A DNA stretch of 64,000 nucleotides from Bryopsis sp. KO-2023 (GCA_030272585.1 BSYQ01000002.1:5952001-6016000); one strand, 5' to 3'. Positions 11,558 to 24,620 are shown, counted from the stretch's first letter. A program made the numbers and translations. Notes: generated by a model not told the origin, from the sequence alone.

Positions 11558-13765
11558 CTTTCCTGGCAGTCCTTACTGGATCTTTTTGCTTTGGTATGCA
11601 GTCACATCACCCGCATCCGCTCTAGACTCATAACAGGGGATAATAGTTGGCACACTCTTCTCGACAAGGTGTTCACGATTTCAAGGGATTAGCCCGACCT
11701 CTTGGAATGCGAAAGAGGTATTCCATCATAATCTTAATCACAAGTTTTCATAAGATAAACTTTACTTCGCAAAAGCTTTTTGCAGATATTATTGACAGAA
11801 TAAACAGTATCACATAAAGGAAGAAGTCTGGGGGAGAGAAGTCAATTGAGGGTGTTGATTTAGCAAGGGTGCTAAAGATTCTAATTGAATATTTAAAGAT
11901 TCCTCGTTAACTTCGTCACCGCGGAAGATGAAGCGAGTTTTTTAGGACAATTCACAAGATAACAATCCCTTTTTACATTTTGTTTTTGAATTAACGAGCG
12001 AAAGTGGGAGAAGCTTACCTTCTCGGATTTTCAAATTTTTTTTACAACACTTAAAGATGTGGAAATGGTAAGTTTTCTCCCAAATAAAGCTTAAACTAAA
12101 GTTTACAAAGTGCGTTTTACCTCGAACTTCTCCGGGATAGGTATAAGGCGCAATAAGTCACTCGCTCGAGGAAAGGATTTTTTACTGATAGAGTTAAGCA
12201 TGGCACAAGAAGTGTCCAATGGTTGCGGCCACTAAGGGCACAGAAAAGACAATAAAATGTTTGGATTGTCACTCTTCCAACACACCTCGTTAGGTAAGCA
12301 ACGAGGTGGATGATCGATATCGAAATGCGCATTCAACAAGGAATACAACGAATATATTTTTCAAAAAGGGAAAAAAAAATTCTGGCGTTTTGCTATTACA
12401 CCCGCAACATTTTGCTGTTGCACCTAAGCAGTTGGGACTTTTTAAATCAATATTATTCTCAAACATATCGAGGGAGTCTTCATGGTGTGCCAAATAATCC
12501 ACCTTCGGTTTCTTTCACAATACGGGTGTTTCACTTTATCAAGAATTTTTTAATAAAAGAGTTGTTAAGAAGGTCAATGATTGTCCTCGTTATTTTTCGA
12601 AACTTAAATGGAATCAATCGATTGTCATTGTGCTTATGGATGAACCAATACAATGTTATCTTAAGATAAAATGAAGACATTGTCTTCCTACCTCACACAA
12701 TATATATTCTCAAACCATTACCCATGTCGGGGTCAAAAGCTTTATTGAAATAGTATGGCTATCGAACCTTGAGAAAAAATAGGCATACATCCTTGATTGC
12801 AACATGTATGGTATTTGCGTATTCATGGGTAGAGTTTGAAATACATTGTCGACAATGCGAAATGTCGTCGTTGAGTAGGTTGTATCATGCAAATTAGATA
12901 TCCTCTTTGTAGCGTTATGATAACTAATCGACTTTATGCGTACACGGATGGGGGTCCAAACTTGTCTTTATGAACATCCGGAACCCGTAGTCCCACAACA
13001 CGGCTGAGACCCACAACACAAGCTATCTTGCATAACATCAAATAGTGACTTGACCTCTCCAGAATTAGATTTTTGAACTGCCTACTATCACCGAGATTAG
13101 ATTCCACTAGGCAACAATGCGCAAACCAAGCGACACCTTCATGATTAGTGCTTTATTCGAGAAGTCAGAAGTCCTCGCCGAGTTCGAGGATTTAAAGTCA
13201 CAAGGGGTGACTATATATATATATAAGCCCTCTCTGGCGATAGTACACAATATTGGACTTGAAAGATGGGCTCTTTCTAATGCCCATAAGCGAAGGGATG
13301 CAAAAAAAATTCGTTTTATATTTGAATAATGCCGGTTATCGAAAGATTCGAATATATACCAAAGATATTATGAAACAAGAAATAGCTAACGAGTGAGGCA
13401 AATGCCTTCAACTTCTGGTTTGACTCCGTGATCCCGGGCAGCATTGCTACTGTCCATACCCAATTAGGTAGAAGCGCATTGGAGTTGGATGTCCTAATGG
13501 CACCTAGGATAAAGGTCTTCGGGACAATGGTTCTAACCACCTTGTCGAGTTGAAATCGCGACTTATCTTTTTTCCGCGAGACGTCTTGCCACGTCTATCT
13601 ACAATCTTTTCTCAGATTTGCAGCACATGTGTAGGAGTTGTTTTTATCAAGTGCAAATACTCAACCACCTCCAAGCCTCATTTTTTTGTTATTTTTTAAT
13701 TTGGAAACTTTATCCATGTTTTCCTTGCATATATATAGCGTCAAGCGCCGAAAACGCATCTTATA
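11558..13765. other. No supported gene
   Basis: AT-rich sequence with short frames in all phases, none with recognisable content. Several A and T homopolymers are present. Confidence 0.4.
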
Positions 13766-14167
13766 TTGAATCGAACATGTTTTTCATACGAAGGAAATGG
13801 CGGAAGCTTGTTTACAAGTCCTAAAGGAATCCCAGTCGGCGAATATTTTCCTTTGCACCTCACCGTTGAGCACCTTCGTTATTTGAACAGGCTTGGCGTT
13901 AGAGGCTTTGCGTATAAACCCCGCTTTTGGAGTCCCGTGGTATCTAGTAAGTCCGACCTAATTGCTGGCATTCTCACTCTTGCTTTCTGTTTTGGATGGA
14001 ATGAGTTGGAAAGTATGTACCATACAGGAGATGATACCAACCACCCTCTCACGTCCGAACGTTCTTTCACCAGAAGTGACCCTCTACAGTTGGTTGCCGC
14101 ATTTCCGCCCAGCCTTGGGGTAGAGTTTTACAATGGCGGCCATAACATAGAGAGGAGTTTCTGTTGA
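13766..14167 (+). CDS. Orphan reading frame, about 133 codons
   Basis: This frame opens at TTG and runs to TGA at 14165-14167. From about residue 10 its composition is protein-like (PVGEYFPLHLTVEHLRYLN, then GFAYKPRFWSPVV and a short hydrophobic stretch AGILTLAFCFGW). It has no ATG at the start, so an upstream exon or frameshift is likely. It is followed closely by another open frame at 14206-14667 on the same strand, suggesting one decayed gene. I recognise no family. Confidence 0.25.
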   Translation: MNRTCFSYEGNGGSLFTSPKGIPVGEYFPLHLTVEHLRYLNRLGVRGFAYKPRFWSPVVSSKSDLIAGILTLAFCFGWNELESMYHTGDDTNHPLTSERSFTRSDPLQLVAAFPPSLGVEFYNGGHNIERSFC

Positions 14168-14205
14168 AAGAGTTAGACGCCTTGAGGGTCTGTTTCTGAA
14201 ATTCG

Positions 14206-14667
14206 TTGACGATGAGACAGTGCTTGGAGGGGAGCCTTGAGCACTATGATCCCTACAAAAATTTCCCTCGTGACAATGATCCTAAAACTGTCAAAAGAAT
14301 ATTTTTAGTATCACAAAGGGATCCTAGAAATAAAAAAAAATTCAAGGTGCTGAGAAGGCAACTTCTTTTTTATCGGGGAAATAAGGAACTGATCTTTAGT
14401 GTTGAAGACTTGAAAAAACAAATTGCAGACCATCTCATGGCAGTGGCGGTTGCGAATCGGCAGTCCAACAAACTCTTGGTGCATCTTAAGAGGATGCAAA
14501 CGGAGGCGAAGACGAGGAAGGAAGATTTCCTCAGAGTGACAAACAATGGGTTCAAAATGATCCATCGAGTAGTGGAACAACCCGTTGGGATAGTGGAAGC
14601 CCCAACCCATTCGCGTCATATCGACACTCAACGCAGATCGTGCCCCGCCTGGAGGAAGTCAGCCTAA
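14206..14667 (+). CDS. Orphan reading frame, about 153 codons
   Basis: The frame starts at TTG, with an ATG at codon 3 (14212), and ends at TAA. It is charged and helix-prone (VEDLKKQIADHLMAVAVANR; LLVHLKRMQTEAKTRKEDF), with basic residues through the middle. It overlaps the end of another frame (VRRLEGLFLKFVDDETVLGG) that could be its upstream part after a frameshift. No domain is recognised. With the frame at 13766-14167 it may be the remains of a single gene; it could also be a gag-like fragment of an unknown element. Confidence 0.25.
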   Translation: MTMRQCLEGSLEHYDPYKNFPRDNDPKTVKRIFLVSQRDPRNKKKFKVLRRQLLFYRGNKELIFSVEDLKKQIADHLMAVAVANRQSNKLLVHLKRMQTEAKTRKEDFLRVTNNGFKMIHRVVEQPVGIVEAPTHSRHIDTQRRSCPAWRKSA

Positions 14668-17057
14668 GACAGCGTCTGATTGTCTCGACACTCCTGTTGC
14701 TCGACCAGACAAAGCCGATATACTCCAATACCAAGAAGGTTTGGTTTCCAAGAAGTTCAGGGTAACGTAGTTATCATGGAAAGGGTCGATTTTTTGAAGA
14801 AGTGCGGATACCGTCGCTTTGCAATAGATATTCAAGAGAACTCAAAGATAAGGTAAGTTCAGGACCATGGATTGCTCACTTACGAAGCCTCCATAATGAG
14901 TAGACGAGAAGTGGTACACATGAGAACTTCATTCTCGTTTGCCGAGGTCATAAATTGGACTTCATCCTGCCTTGTGGGCGATATTTGAAGCTTGTTGTGT
15001 TCACGACCATTATTGTTGCATAGACTTTTTTAGTGAATGGACTAAAACCTTTTTATGATCTTGCAATCGCGCATTCTGGTGTTATTCGTATAGCAGATTG
15101 AGTTTCATCCACACTATGCCGTTTCTTTAGCGGTTGACAAAAGACATCAAGCATGATAATGTAAGTGATGCAAATTGCTGTCAGCGTTGAAGAAGTATTG
15201 GTTGAAAACATAGAAGCGTATGCTTGCCAAATTGACTTGCTTTGGAAAGAGCTACAAAGTGGCGTTTAAACACTTGTTACTATAGTGGAAATGCCGAGAG
15301 CGACAGCTACATTATGGAACGCGATGCCAAATGATTATGACGTAACATCAAAGACGATGCGGTTACAATATTAGATGCTTTGATGGGTGGAAACTTAGCA
15401 AGACCAAGGCTCAATCTACGCACCATTGTGCACTTTCGGGCGAGGTGAAACTTGTGGTAGACGCATACCGATTGTGCTCGAAACATTATCGCTCACGGTT
15501 CACCCCAATGAGAGCATGATATACATGCACATGTAACATTTTCTGAAACGGCTCCAACAAAAAAGCAAAAAGAAATGTTACCGCGATCGTTTGCTTTCAT
15601 AAATCCATCTTGAAGGGTAGCACAAGAGCCAAAGCTGGAGTAGGCCTTAAGTTACAAAATTGAAAATGCTTGAGAAATGGGAAAGAAACCATCAATAAGT
15701 TCAAGAAGTTGAGAAAGAAAAAACACTAGCAAAGGGACATACTTGTTAGAGTGGAGGGTATTGTTATAGCCCTCCACATTAATAATCTACATTATTATAT
15801 TTTTTTTTTGTCATCTCGGGTAACTTTTATATCTCCTACTTACGCGAACGTCTAACTCAAGTAACGTGCTCTACAAGAAAGTTATGTGTGAGCTCAGGGG
15901 TGGGGGAACGACTAACAAACAAATCCATTATGTGTAGGAATAGTTCCACCGATATATTTTTAGTTCTCTTGCATCATCCTTTTCTTTCCTACACTTAAAA
16001 GAACATTGGGTCGAATCAATTAAATTTGGGGCCGGTGGTTTGCCCTACCCCAGTAAATCCTAAATGAAAACTCGCCTCAGGTCTAAAACTGTATATTATT
16101 TAGTTGTTCGAAAGAATATTAATTGGAGAGGATTCTTATCACAATAATATTACCTCTTGTCCCTCAATTCACATGAAGGAACTCTTGTCAAGGACTTATT
16201 GCTATCAAAAGTGATAGGCAATATCAAAGGGAAAGAAGGAAAGTGTGCGTCAGATGGCGATCTTGCTTTAAGTGATTTTGACAGTTTGGATGGTGGTCGC
16301 TATTTTTATCAAGGATTAAGAGAAAACATCATTCTGATTGCCGATATTCAGAAGGGCGAATATTCACGATCTGAAAATGTGGCAAGGGCTTTATTACATG
16401 CCAAAGTTACCTTAGACCAATAGGAAGATAATCCCGAAGGGAAGGGAAGGGACAGGACTTCAACCAAAAAACAATGAAGTTCTTGATGGAGGATAAGAAA
16501 ATAGCGACAAAGCGTTGAATCGACAATACTTCAATGTAGTGGGCTCTTTGCCCAGAATGATCTTCAAACCATGTGGAGCAACGGGGTCTATCTTCTTGGT
16601 GCACCAATAGGGTAATAGCTATAAGAAGTAAGAACGATCCCAAGAAACATGGTCAGGCTGACTCGACCCCATGTATGATTGGTTTTCTTTCAAAGGTTGA
16701 GTTTTTGGTGTGGGGGGATTGAGAATTTTAATTGTCGAAACTTTCGTCGGCCGTATCTTGCTCGTTAGAGCTCAATATCGAGCTAGTTTTAATAAATTGT
16801 TCGGAGAGCTCTCAACCACTAATTAGTCCCAGGATCCCCCCTTGGTCCCTGGCTCTTGGGCATTGGGTCATTTGGGTCGTCTTAACCGGCACATATCACA
16901 TAGGGGTTCAGAAGCAAGCACCACTCAGTTTCGCAATGCACCAGTGGACTCTTTCTCCCACGATCTTGAGTTCTGCATTTTGTTACATTGTGGGAACAAT
17001 TTTCGGCAATCTTTTGGTACGACAACATGTGCAAACTAGAAAAATAGTCACCGAACC
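14668..17057. other. No supported gene
   Basis: AT-rich sequence; frames (for example 16157-16423) have no recognisable motif. Confidence 0.4.
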
Positions 17058-17609
17058 GTGAGCAGATATTCTCCAAACAGATTAGCTTTATGGTTGATAC
17101 GATACATGTCGGTCACTATAGATACAACACGTCATTTGTCCGAAGGGAGTGGGGACGAGGCAGGAAATATTGGGGCACATGTGTACACCATCACCATTAA
17201 AACCATCAAGCGATTTGATTTGCTTGTTGGATTTGTTGGAATGGGATCCTCATTTCGCCTTGCTGCTCGTACCGTTCAACTCGTTCGAGATGAGACAGGC
17301 TTGGCCTTCTACTCAGGGTGCACGAAAAAGATAGCATCGGATTATATCAGGGTGGTTTGCGCCCACGGTCTACAAATGCTTAGTGAGTGTATGAGAGGTG
17401 TCACCAGTTTTTCTCTTGCTCTGGACTCTTCTACTATTCATGGAATGTCCTACTTGGACGTGAGAGTCCGGTTTGCAGTGGAAGGCACTCTTTATAACTT
17501 CCATCTTTTTGCAATTCCGTTATTTGATCAACACAGTGGGGAATTAATGTGCGATGCACTTGTGAAGTTGATGGATGTATTACATCCCGATTGGCGAGAC
17601 TTTATATAA
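17058..17609 (+). pseudogene. hAT-like transposase core fragment
   Basis: From about residue 50 the frame carries a pattern I know from hAT-superfamily transposase-like proteins common in protists: a GSSFRLAARTV segment, then a catalytic-aspartate strand FSLALDSSTIHGMSYLDVRV, then LYNFHLFAIPLFDQHSGE and a segment ending DVLHPDWRDFI. The frame stops (TAA) where intact relatives normally continue into a second conserved block (a DGA..N motif), so the C-terminal RNase-H-like core and dimerisation region are missing. There is no ATG at the 5' end. This is a truncated, inactive transposon copy in AT-rich DNA. Confidence 0.55.
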
Positions 17610-18155
17610 GCGTTTTTTATATAAACTTGCGTTTGTTACCAGTTTAACGAACAAGACGAGAATGGAAAAACGCATTTTGATTCTACCAAAACGACATTAG
17701 TAGCTAAGGAGTCGATGATAATTATTTTCGATTTATTAAAAGCAATCAAGAATGTTGAAAAATTATTTTCGCTCCCATATTAGAGGCTTCTCAATATCTT
17801 ATATAATGTTACCTCCAATTTACATCGTAGAGTTGAAGATTTTTTTTAACTTTTTTCTACGAAGTTGATTTTTTTCAACCTTTTTTTTCGGAGTTAGATT
17901 TTTATTTTTATTTTTTCGAAGTCAGATTTTTTTTTACCTTTTTTCTCGGAGTTAGATTTTTATTTGTACTTCAATTTTTTCGAAGTAGTTTTTTTTTCGG
18001 AGTTCTTCATGGCGAAGTTTCTTTCACATACACCTACGTGTTCGCCTGATTTTCTGGGATTAGAATATATTCCAAAGAGAAGGAAGTTCCACCCGACGTC
18101 GGATTGCAACGAGAAGGAGATAACGAAAAACTGATAATTTGGAAGAAGTATCAGT

Positions 18156-18203
18156 GCCACTCTTTGGTGGCTGTGACTTGGGGTTCGATTCCCCGAGGTG
18201 GCG
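18156..18203 (+). other. tRNA-like sequence with acceptor and T-arm only
   Basis: GGGGTTCGATTCCCC (18180-18194) is a T-arm with a B-box core. The flanks GCCACTC (18156-18162) and AGGTGGC (18196-18202) can form six of seven acceptor pairs. Only about 48 nt separate the ends, so D and anticodon arms are absent or rudimentary. Resembles the sequence at 678-726. It may be a tRNA relic or a tRNA-derived repeat. Confidence 0.35.
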
Positions 18204-21200
18204 ATTAAGTACTAGATGAAAGAAAATTCGTTTCACATATTGCAATGAAGTGATCGGTTTTCTTCGTGGTCAAGCTGGTGAAGGAGATGCTGGGGAATTT
18301 TCGAGTAACATTGTAAGCACAAGTAAAAACTTGTTAAAAGAAACACCGGTTGAGGATTTTGGGGGGGTTCATATCTTTCACGTTAAGGGAAATTAATGAT
18401 AGATTGAATTGAATAATTGTAGTTTATCTTTTCGCATCGAGCGAAGGATGTTCTAAAAGGTACTCAATTGCTGCCAGGATGTTATCTTTGTTCCCTTTAC
18501 AAGATTGCTATTGAGTCTATCAAATCAAACCCCTAGATATAGTCGCCCTTTGCGCGGAAGCTCGCATACTATAGCGATGCCCTCCAGCCGGAACTTCGGG
18601 GTTTGGAAACACGTGTTGACGACCTGCACATCAAGCACAAAACGAAACTTTTCTGGCCCGGATTCTCTTGAGTGACACCTAAATTACATGCCGAAGTATA
18701 AAAAAGGAATGAAAATAGCGAACCCCCCCGACATTCCTTCCTTCCCAATATAGTTTCTTATAGCTTCTGGGACGTTTACGGGATCATGATGGTATTATAA
18801 CAAGGTCGTGATCCGAAACGAAATTTTCTTTCTCCAATTTAAAAAAATAGGGATTGCCCGAGCCCAACAAACTGTACAGTGTATAAACCTCTTTTTTGGT
18901 ACTTCCTTAATATCGGCTTTACACAAATATTTTGACACATCGTTCAGCACAATCACACGAGCCGATTAGAGTATTGTTGCAATCAAGGTGGGCATTATCT
19001 TTTGTTAAGAGCAAAAGTTTTAAGGCAATTGTTACGATCGGGAGTGTATTGTCTTTTCATGGAACAAGAAGACTAGAAAGGTCACATCAATGAGATCGTG
19101 GTAGACATTTATACCTGAGCACATAGTGAACTTTGTAACTTGAATTTTATTCCCCAGAGTGGTCGTGTCCGCAGTGCGCTAACTTCCCTTCGGGGTTGAG
19201 CGCTGTAACCACCACCTATATTTGCCCTACTCTTCACCTTCTTTGTCCTCTTACTCAGAGAGGAACCAGTGAAACAAAAATATTAGGATAAAGCAATATG
19301 CGTAAGAAAAAGCCAAGGTCTCATCATTCAAGAGTTTTTTGTTGTAACAAGGCTAGTTTAACCACTTTTAGTTTGGTGGAAGGTTGAAGCAAACGACGAT
19401 AGCGACAAATAGTGGTGGTGTTTTTTCCGTGGTTCAAAATATCGCTATGAGAAGGACTTAAATGAATTGAAAGAAGAATTGCAATAGTGAAAGGCGGTAA
19501 GTTACCACCGACTAGCTTTGATAAACGTTGGGACAAGACAGGTACACAGGGCAGAAGAGATTTACATTCCCTGGTCGTTGTGCCCTAGGGGACTCTTCTT
19601 AACAATAACCTCCGATCGAGTGATTTCGATGATGCGATACATTGGTCGTACCTATAGTGGATAACGGGTTCATAACTATAACATGTTGCCCATCATGTGT
19701 TCCTTTTAATTTGGTTCAGTTCGTCTAGATACCCTACTAGAAAACCAACAAGATAAAGAAACCTTTAAGGATAGTTTGACACTTGCTATCGAGAGCAGGA
19801 TATACGGAAATGCACAGCACATCTCGTTGAGGATTGCGATATTGATATAAGATTCAATGTTGATGATGACGGGGATGTTTTATAATCCTAGTCATGATAC
19901 AAAAAAGAGCGGTGGTCCAATGTAAACTTTCTAGTATAATAGTATCAGAGTTATAGCTATCGATAAAGCTACTTTGATCGCAAATTAGCGAGGTGGAAGT
20001 CTTGTTGAAAACAGGGGTGGGCACTATAACAAATCTTTGGTGGGCGTGAAGGCAGCCATGACCTTGGTCTTGAGTGGAGTCGCAAACTACTTCAATATCG
20101 TCTTAGATTTGTTTAGACATAAACTTCAACAAATAGATTATACGCATGTGGAGTTTACGTGTGCATCCTCACAATTATATCATACAGCCGGTACTTTGAC
20201 GCAAACTATTTGATTCCATCCTTCGACTAGATTACAAGCTCTCGATGCTCTCGGATTTCAAGGGCGAGACTCACGGTGTGTTTTTCTTCCACTGGAGGAT
20301 GGTTGATGACTACGTTGTTGACCCCTGCTAGGCCACGGATGTGCAAAGAAATAGTAAGAATGTCCCAACGTAATCAAAGAGCTTGATTGCCTTTATTTAA
20401 AAAGAATTAACCAAAATAATTGTTATCGCGTGTAGGATAGGCATCCTAGTTGCACCATTATTGTGGGAACATCAGGGGAGTTAGACGGATTGCCTTCACC
20501 TTATATACTAGATATTGCTATTTGGTTCTTTTTCGTGCGTGTTTGTTCCGATTCCGCCTAGCGTCAGTACAAGTGGATGACCAAGAGAGTTCTTACCACG
20601 GATATATAAGGGGCTATGAATGAGACGAGAGCCAAGGGTTTACTTGTTAGTTCGAATTTGTTTGGGAGCAAAACGAAACGGAGCCCTAGTCGAGGGAGCC
20701 TCTATGTTTTAACGACAAATAATCGATAGGAAGTGATCGTTTTGTTCGTAGGTTACGTTATTATTGAATCGCTCGGGGAGCAGTTGGACTCTCAGCATTC
20801 ATCTCATCATTTCCTATGTCAGGTTCACTTCGCGAGTCCCGAGCATTGTGCCAAGAAGAGAGACTTCAACTTAGGGTACAGAGGGTGGATACGAGTCTTC
20901 CATTACCTAAACAACAGTTTAAAGACGCGGCAGGAATCGACTTGTGCACAAGAACAGCAGGTACCATTGTCCCTTGATCTCATATTAGAGTCGTGTTTCC
21001 TTGCACCCAACCATTGCAAGCAAGGATATATTAACAATAGATCTGATTTCGGTATTCGAATGGATGAATTGTGCAACACAGGTTGTATTTTTTTTGCAGG
21101 GGGGCTAATATTATGGATGGGCTCGAGATTCCGATTGGCCTCAAGTTTGCTTCCCCAAGCGGACAATATGCAAACTCAAGGAGATCGTCCAAGACTGAAC

Positions 21201-22396
21201 GATTGCGTATTACGAGGGGGCTTGCATCCCTACTAAGGACAACAAGGGCCAAAAATGAAGACTCGTACCATCAACCTTATCAAGCATAGGCCAGACAATG
21301 ATAAGGCCGCATAGGTGTGTTTCATGAAGTTAATTTGGTTCTTGAGGGGAGTTTCTTCAACCTAAAAATAACGACGGGAATTAGGTCCTCATTGTGCTAA
21401 AGATAAGGTTTTTTTAAGATGAAAGAAACCTTGACTTGGTCGCGTGAAAAGACGACGATCATCAATTTACTCTCGAAAAAAATACATTGATGAGATTCTT
21501 CATGCTATTTGAACGTATCATACTCATAAGATGAGCTCCACAGGTGTATTAAAGAAATCGACAATGTCGCTCAAGATTTATTTTGATCAAATCAAACACC
21601 CGGCATATGTCATCTCTCGCGCAAGCAAAAGTTATTGTTATGATGTATTTATAGTTGGTACAAAAAATGAATTTGACCCAAATGCTTTGAGATTGAGAGG
21701 TCGAGGAAAGGGTATATATATATATAACGGCAAGAAGTCAACATCCACGAACGAACGAATAGTTAAGCTTGTAGTATATTTGAAGTTATGTTAGTCAAAG
21801 AATGCACAATGCTTACAAATCCGGCGCTCCCATTGATTAGAGGACAAGTACTACCTTGAGTCAAGGCCCTTGACCATCTTTTCCCGAATTTTCTCGAAAA
21901 TATAACGAGCGAGAGCCTATTGAAGAAAGTACTCGAGAGAGATTAAAGTCGATAGATAAAAGGAACGTTTATAAAGTATTTTGAAACACCATTTTAAACC
22001 ACCGATGAGGGTTTAGTTATACAAATAACAGATCCGGTGTTGCCATCAAAAGGCACACGGTGAGGGAACTGGCTGCGAGTATAAAAATAGCGCTAGGATC
22101 TGTTAAAACAACTCAGAACTCAGCTCTTACCTCGTGTAAGAAATCAATGGAGCATGGATGGAAGGTAGCCCGTAAAAATATTGCATAGTGAGTAAATCCC
22201 CGAGTGAGTGTACTCAATCCCCGGGGACCTTTTGTTTTCCAGAAGGTTACTAGGACAATTGAAAGCCTCTTAGAGCCTCTGAGTTAGAGGAGTGGCTACA
22301 AGCAATTAATGAAGAGCATATTTCACAACCGAAGAAGAGAATAGTCTTTTCTAAATATTCAATAGGATTGACGAATCTATAACATGAAAGTCACCC

Positions 22397-22500
22397 AGAG
22401 TTGTGCCGAAGTCGTTTTTGCGACAACGACAACGACCGTTAACGGTGTTAACGGTTAACGGCCGTTGTCGTTGTCGCAAAAACGACGTCGGCACGACTCT
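22397..22500. repeat. Near-perfect 47-bp inverted repeat
   Basis: Arms 22397-22443 and 22454-22500 match at 44 of 47 positions around a 10-nt centre. The arms carry GTTTTTGCGACAACGACAAC. The ends read AGAGTTGTGCCGA and, in complement, AGAGTCGTGCCGA. It has the shape of a palindromic miniature transposon. Confidence 0.6.
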
Positions 22501-22594
22501 CACACTTTTTTCAATGATGTGATTTGAGTGCTACGACAAGCACCCACCAAAGCGCGAGCGAACCCCGCTGCTCAGCGACTGTGGTGTGATCCAG

Positions 22595-22624
22595 AGTTGT
22601 GCGCCGTTGCAACGACGCACAACT
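22595..22624. repeat. 15-bp abutting inverted repeat, related to the one at 22397
   Basis: AGTTGTGCGCCGTTG is followed at once by CAACGACGCACAACT, with one mismatch. It begins in the same context (CCAGAGTTGTGC) as the larger inverted repeat 200 bp upstream and looks like a shortened relative. Confidence 0.5.
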
Positions 22625-24057
22625 TCGAAGTCACTTTGATTCCTCCCCCAAACCATTGTTCAGCTTCCTGTAAAGTTGATGCCTACAAGAGCTTTAAGCA
22701 AGGGATGAAGGATCTTGAACATATTACTCATTAAGTTAGGGGAAAGAAAACTACGGGTGTGATGAGTTAAAGCAAGGCGAAACAAAAGAGCTGGCGGCTT
22801 TAAAGGATCATATCAAAGAAAGTGCTCAAAGTTGGAGGCCAACAGTTGCTGCAGCAAAAGTGTAGGTAGCAGCCGGCAACAGGTTGAGATGGAGGAGCAT
22901 GGCAACACCTCTATCGTGAAAAGTTACACGATGTCGGATTTTTGACCAGATCGACTACAAACATCCTCCTTCAACGACACCTAAGGAAGTGGTTCATTCT
23001 AGAAAAATATAATAAACAAAAAAAACGTAGACGTGGCAAACGAGGGGGATGAAGAGACCTTCCTTCTAGTTTATCGGGAACATGCTCGATGATTCTGCCT
23101 TTGATACGAGCTGAATACGAAAGGTCGTCGTTCCAGCTCACATGTTTCAAGGAAACAAACCTCAAAACGAAACTGAAATATAACACTCATCAAAGCGGGA
23201 TGAGAGATGTGTTGATTGAGCATATACATCATATCCAACCTATTCACGAATGAAAGAAGAAATATGCTACGCAGATTTGGGTGACAATCTCCATATGACA
23301 GATAACGAATATCCAAAGCACTTAACTACCCAAGAATATTATATGGTTGACATAGACGCACACTAATGTTGTTGGTCCGATTCACCCTTATGAAAGTTGA
23401 CTAATATCGATGTTAAGACTATCATTAGGTAGTGGCTGAATGATCCATATAAAGAGTTCATTCCGAATCCCCAATTGGTAATGGGCTAATACCCATCCTT
23501 GCACGGAAGAAGCAACCCATGATAATTGAAAAATCATGCTAAGATTATTCCAATATTTTGACTTCCCAAGGACACGAACAGTCAGAAACACTCTACCGAT
23601 TCCGCCAACCTTTTTTCTTTGTGGCTTTGACTGCTAGGAGGGGTGACAGAGTTTTATGAGCTCGAATAGGTTTCTTCATGTGTAATCCTGGTTTGATTTC
23701 CACCTTTTTTAAGTAGGTTTTAATGTAAAAGCGACATTATAGAATGTGTTAGAACATAAGTAAACCCTATATTTTTTTCAATATCGATTATTTAACCGAA
23801 GCGAATCTGCCATATTAACATTTATACTCAAGATCACCTCCTAAGATGAAGCAAAGTATGTTCTCATACAAAGGGAATTTCCTATTCCTAATATTAATTG
23901 CACACATAAATAACAAGCGTTTATGTATATAGAAAGTCGACCAAGCAATAGGGCAAAAAACATACTCCAAAATGTGGAAAAAGAGCAAAAGTCGTATAGA
24001 ATGATGTTAGGTAAGTGAAGTATTGTAAATCGAGAAATTTTCGAACACAATTAACCA

Positions 24058-24079
24058 CCGAACAGCCACCGCTGTTTGG
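24058..24079 (+). repeat. 9-bp hairpin with CACC loop, copy 1
   Basis: CCGAACAGC and GCTGTTTGG pair (one G.T) around CACC. A second copy occurs at 24290-24311 in direct orientation with a compensatory change in the stem; about 30 nt downstream of each hairpin are also similar (TTTGGTTT...AAA.ATTCG). Confidence 0.45.
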
Positions 24080-24289
24080 TTTGCAAACATTCGATCAAAA
24101 ATCGCGTCCGGAAATTTGCTTCAAGAGATTCTAGTTTCAAACCTCACTCTTGCAGGCTGCAAGTTGCAGCGACACAAGCACCATCATTTACACAATTCAC
24201 ATCTCGCAACGATAAAAAAAGGCAAGAAAGAAGAGAAAATCCTTGCGATATCCAAGGATATCCAAACGTTCCTTTCATACATTTAATAA

Positions 24290-24311
24290 CCGAACACCCA
24301 CCGGTGTTTGG
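24290..24311 (+). repeat. 9-bp hairpin with CACC loop, copy 2
   Basis: CCGAACACC and GGTGTTTGG pair around the same CACC loop. Relative to copy 1 the eighth stem pair is C-G instead of G-C and the structure is preserved. Confidence 0.45.
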
Positions 24312-24620
24312 TTTTGAAATATTCGGTAAGAAAAACGTGAGGTACTTGAGCGACACGGAACTTACCCGATTTACAATAACCCGTTTTGCATGGATATCTA
24401 GATATATTAAGTATGCCTATATAATGAAATATTCTCGAATAGCATTTCATCCCGCAAGGGTTGGTTGGCACAATGGAAGTACGATTGCTCCTCTAATCTT
24501 AACGAGCCTTGATCGAATATTATATCTCATATGTAGGATGAGCCCACCACCATTGGCTTGTACCAATTTACGGCAAAAGAAATCCTAACTAGATAAGTTG
24601 CACGACGTTTCCTCAATATC

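Larger units (their letters stand above)
17610..24057. other. AT-rich region, only relics and foldbacks
   Basis: The start has a degenerate T-rich repeat (TTTTTTCGAAGT / TTTTTTCGGAGTTAGATTTT, about 17850-18010). A tRNA-like sequence (18156-18203) and two foldbacks (22397-22500, 22595-22624) are listed separately. A frame at 20733-21236 and an overlapping one at 21071-21289 have protein-like segments after an acceptor-like TTTTTTTTGCAG near 21100, without recognisable family. Nothing else is supportable. Confidence 0.35.
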
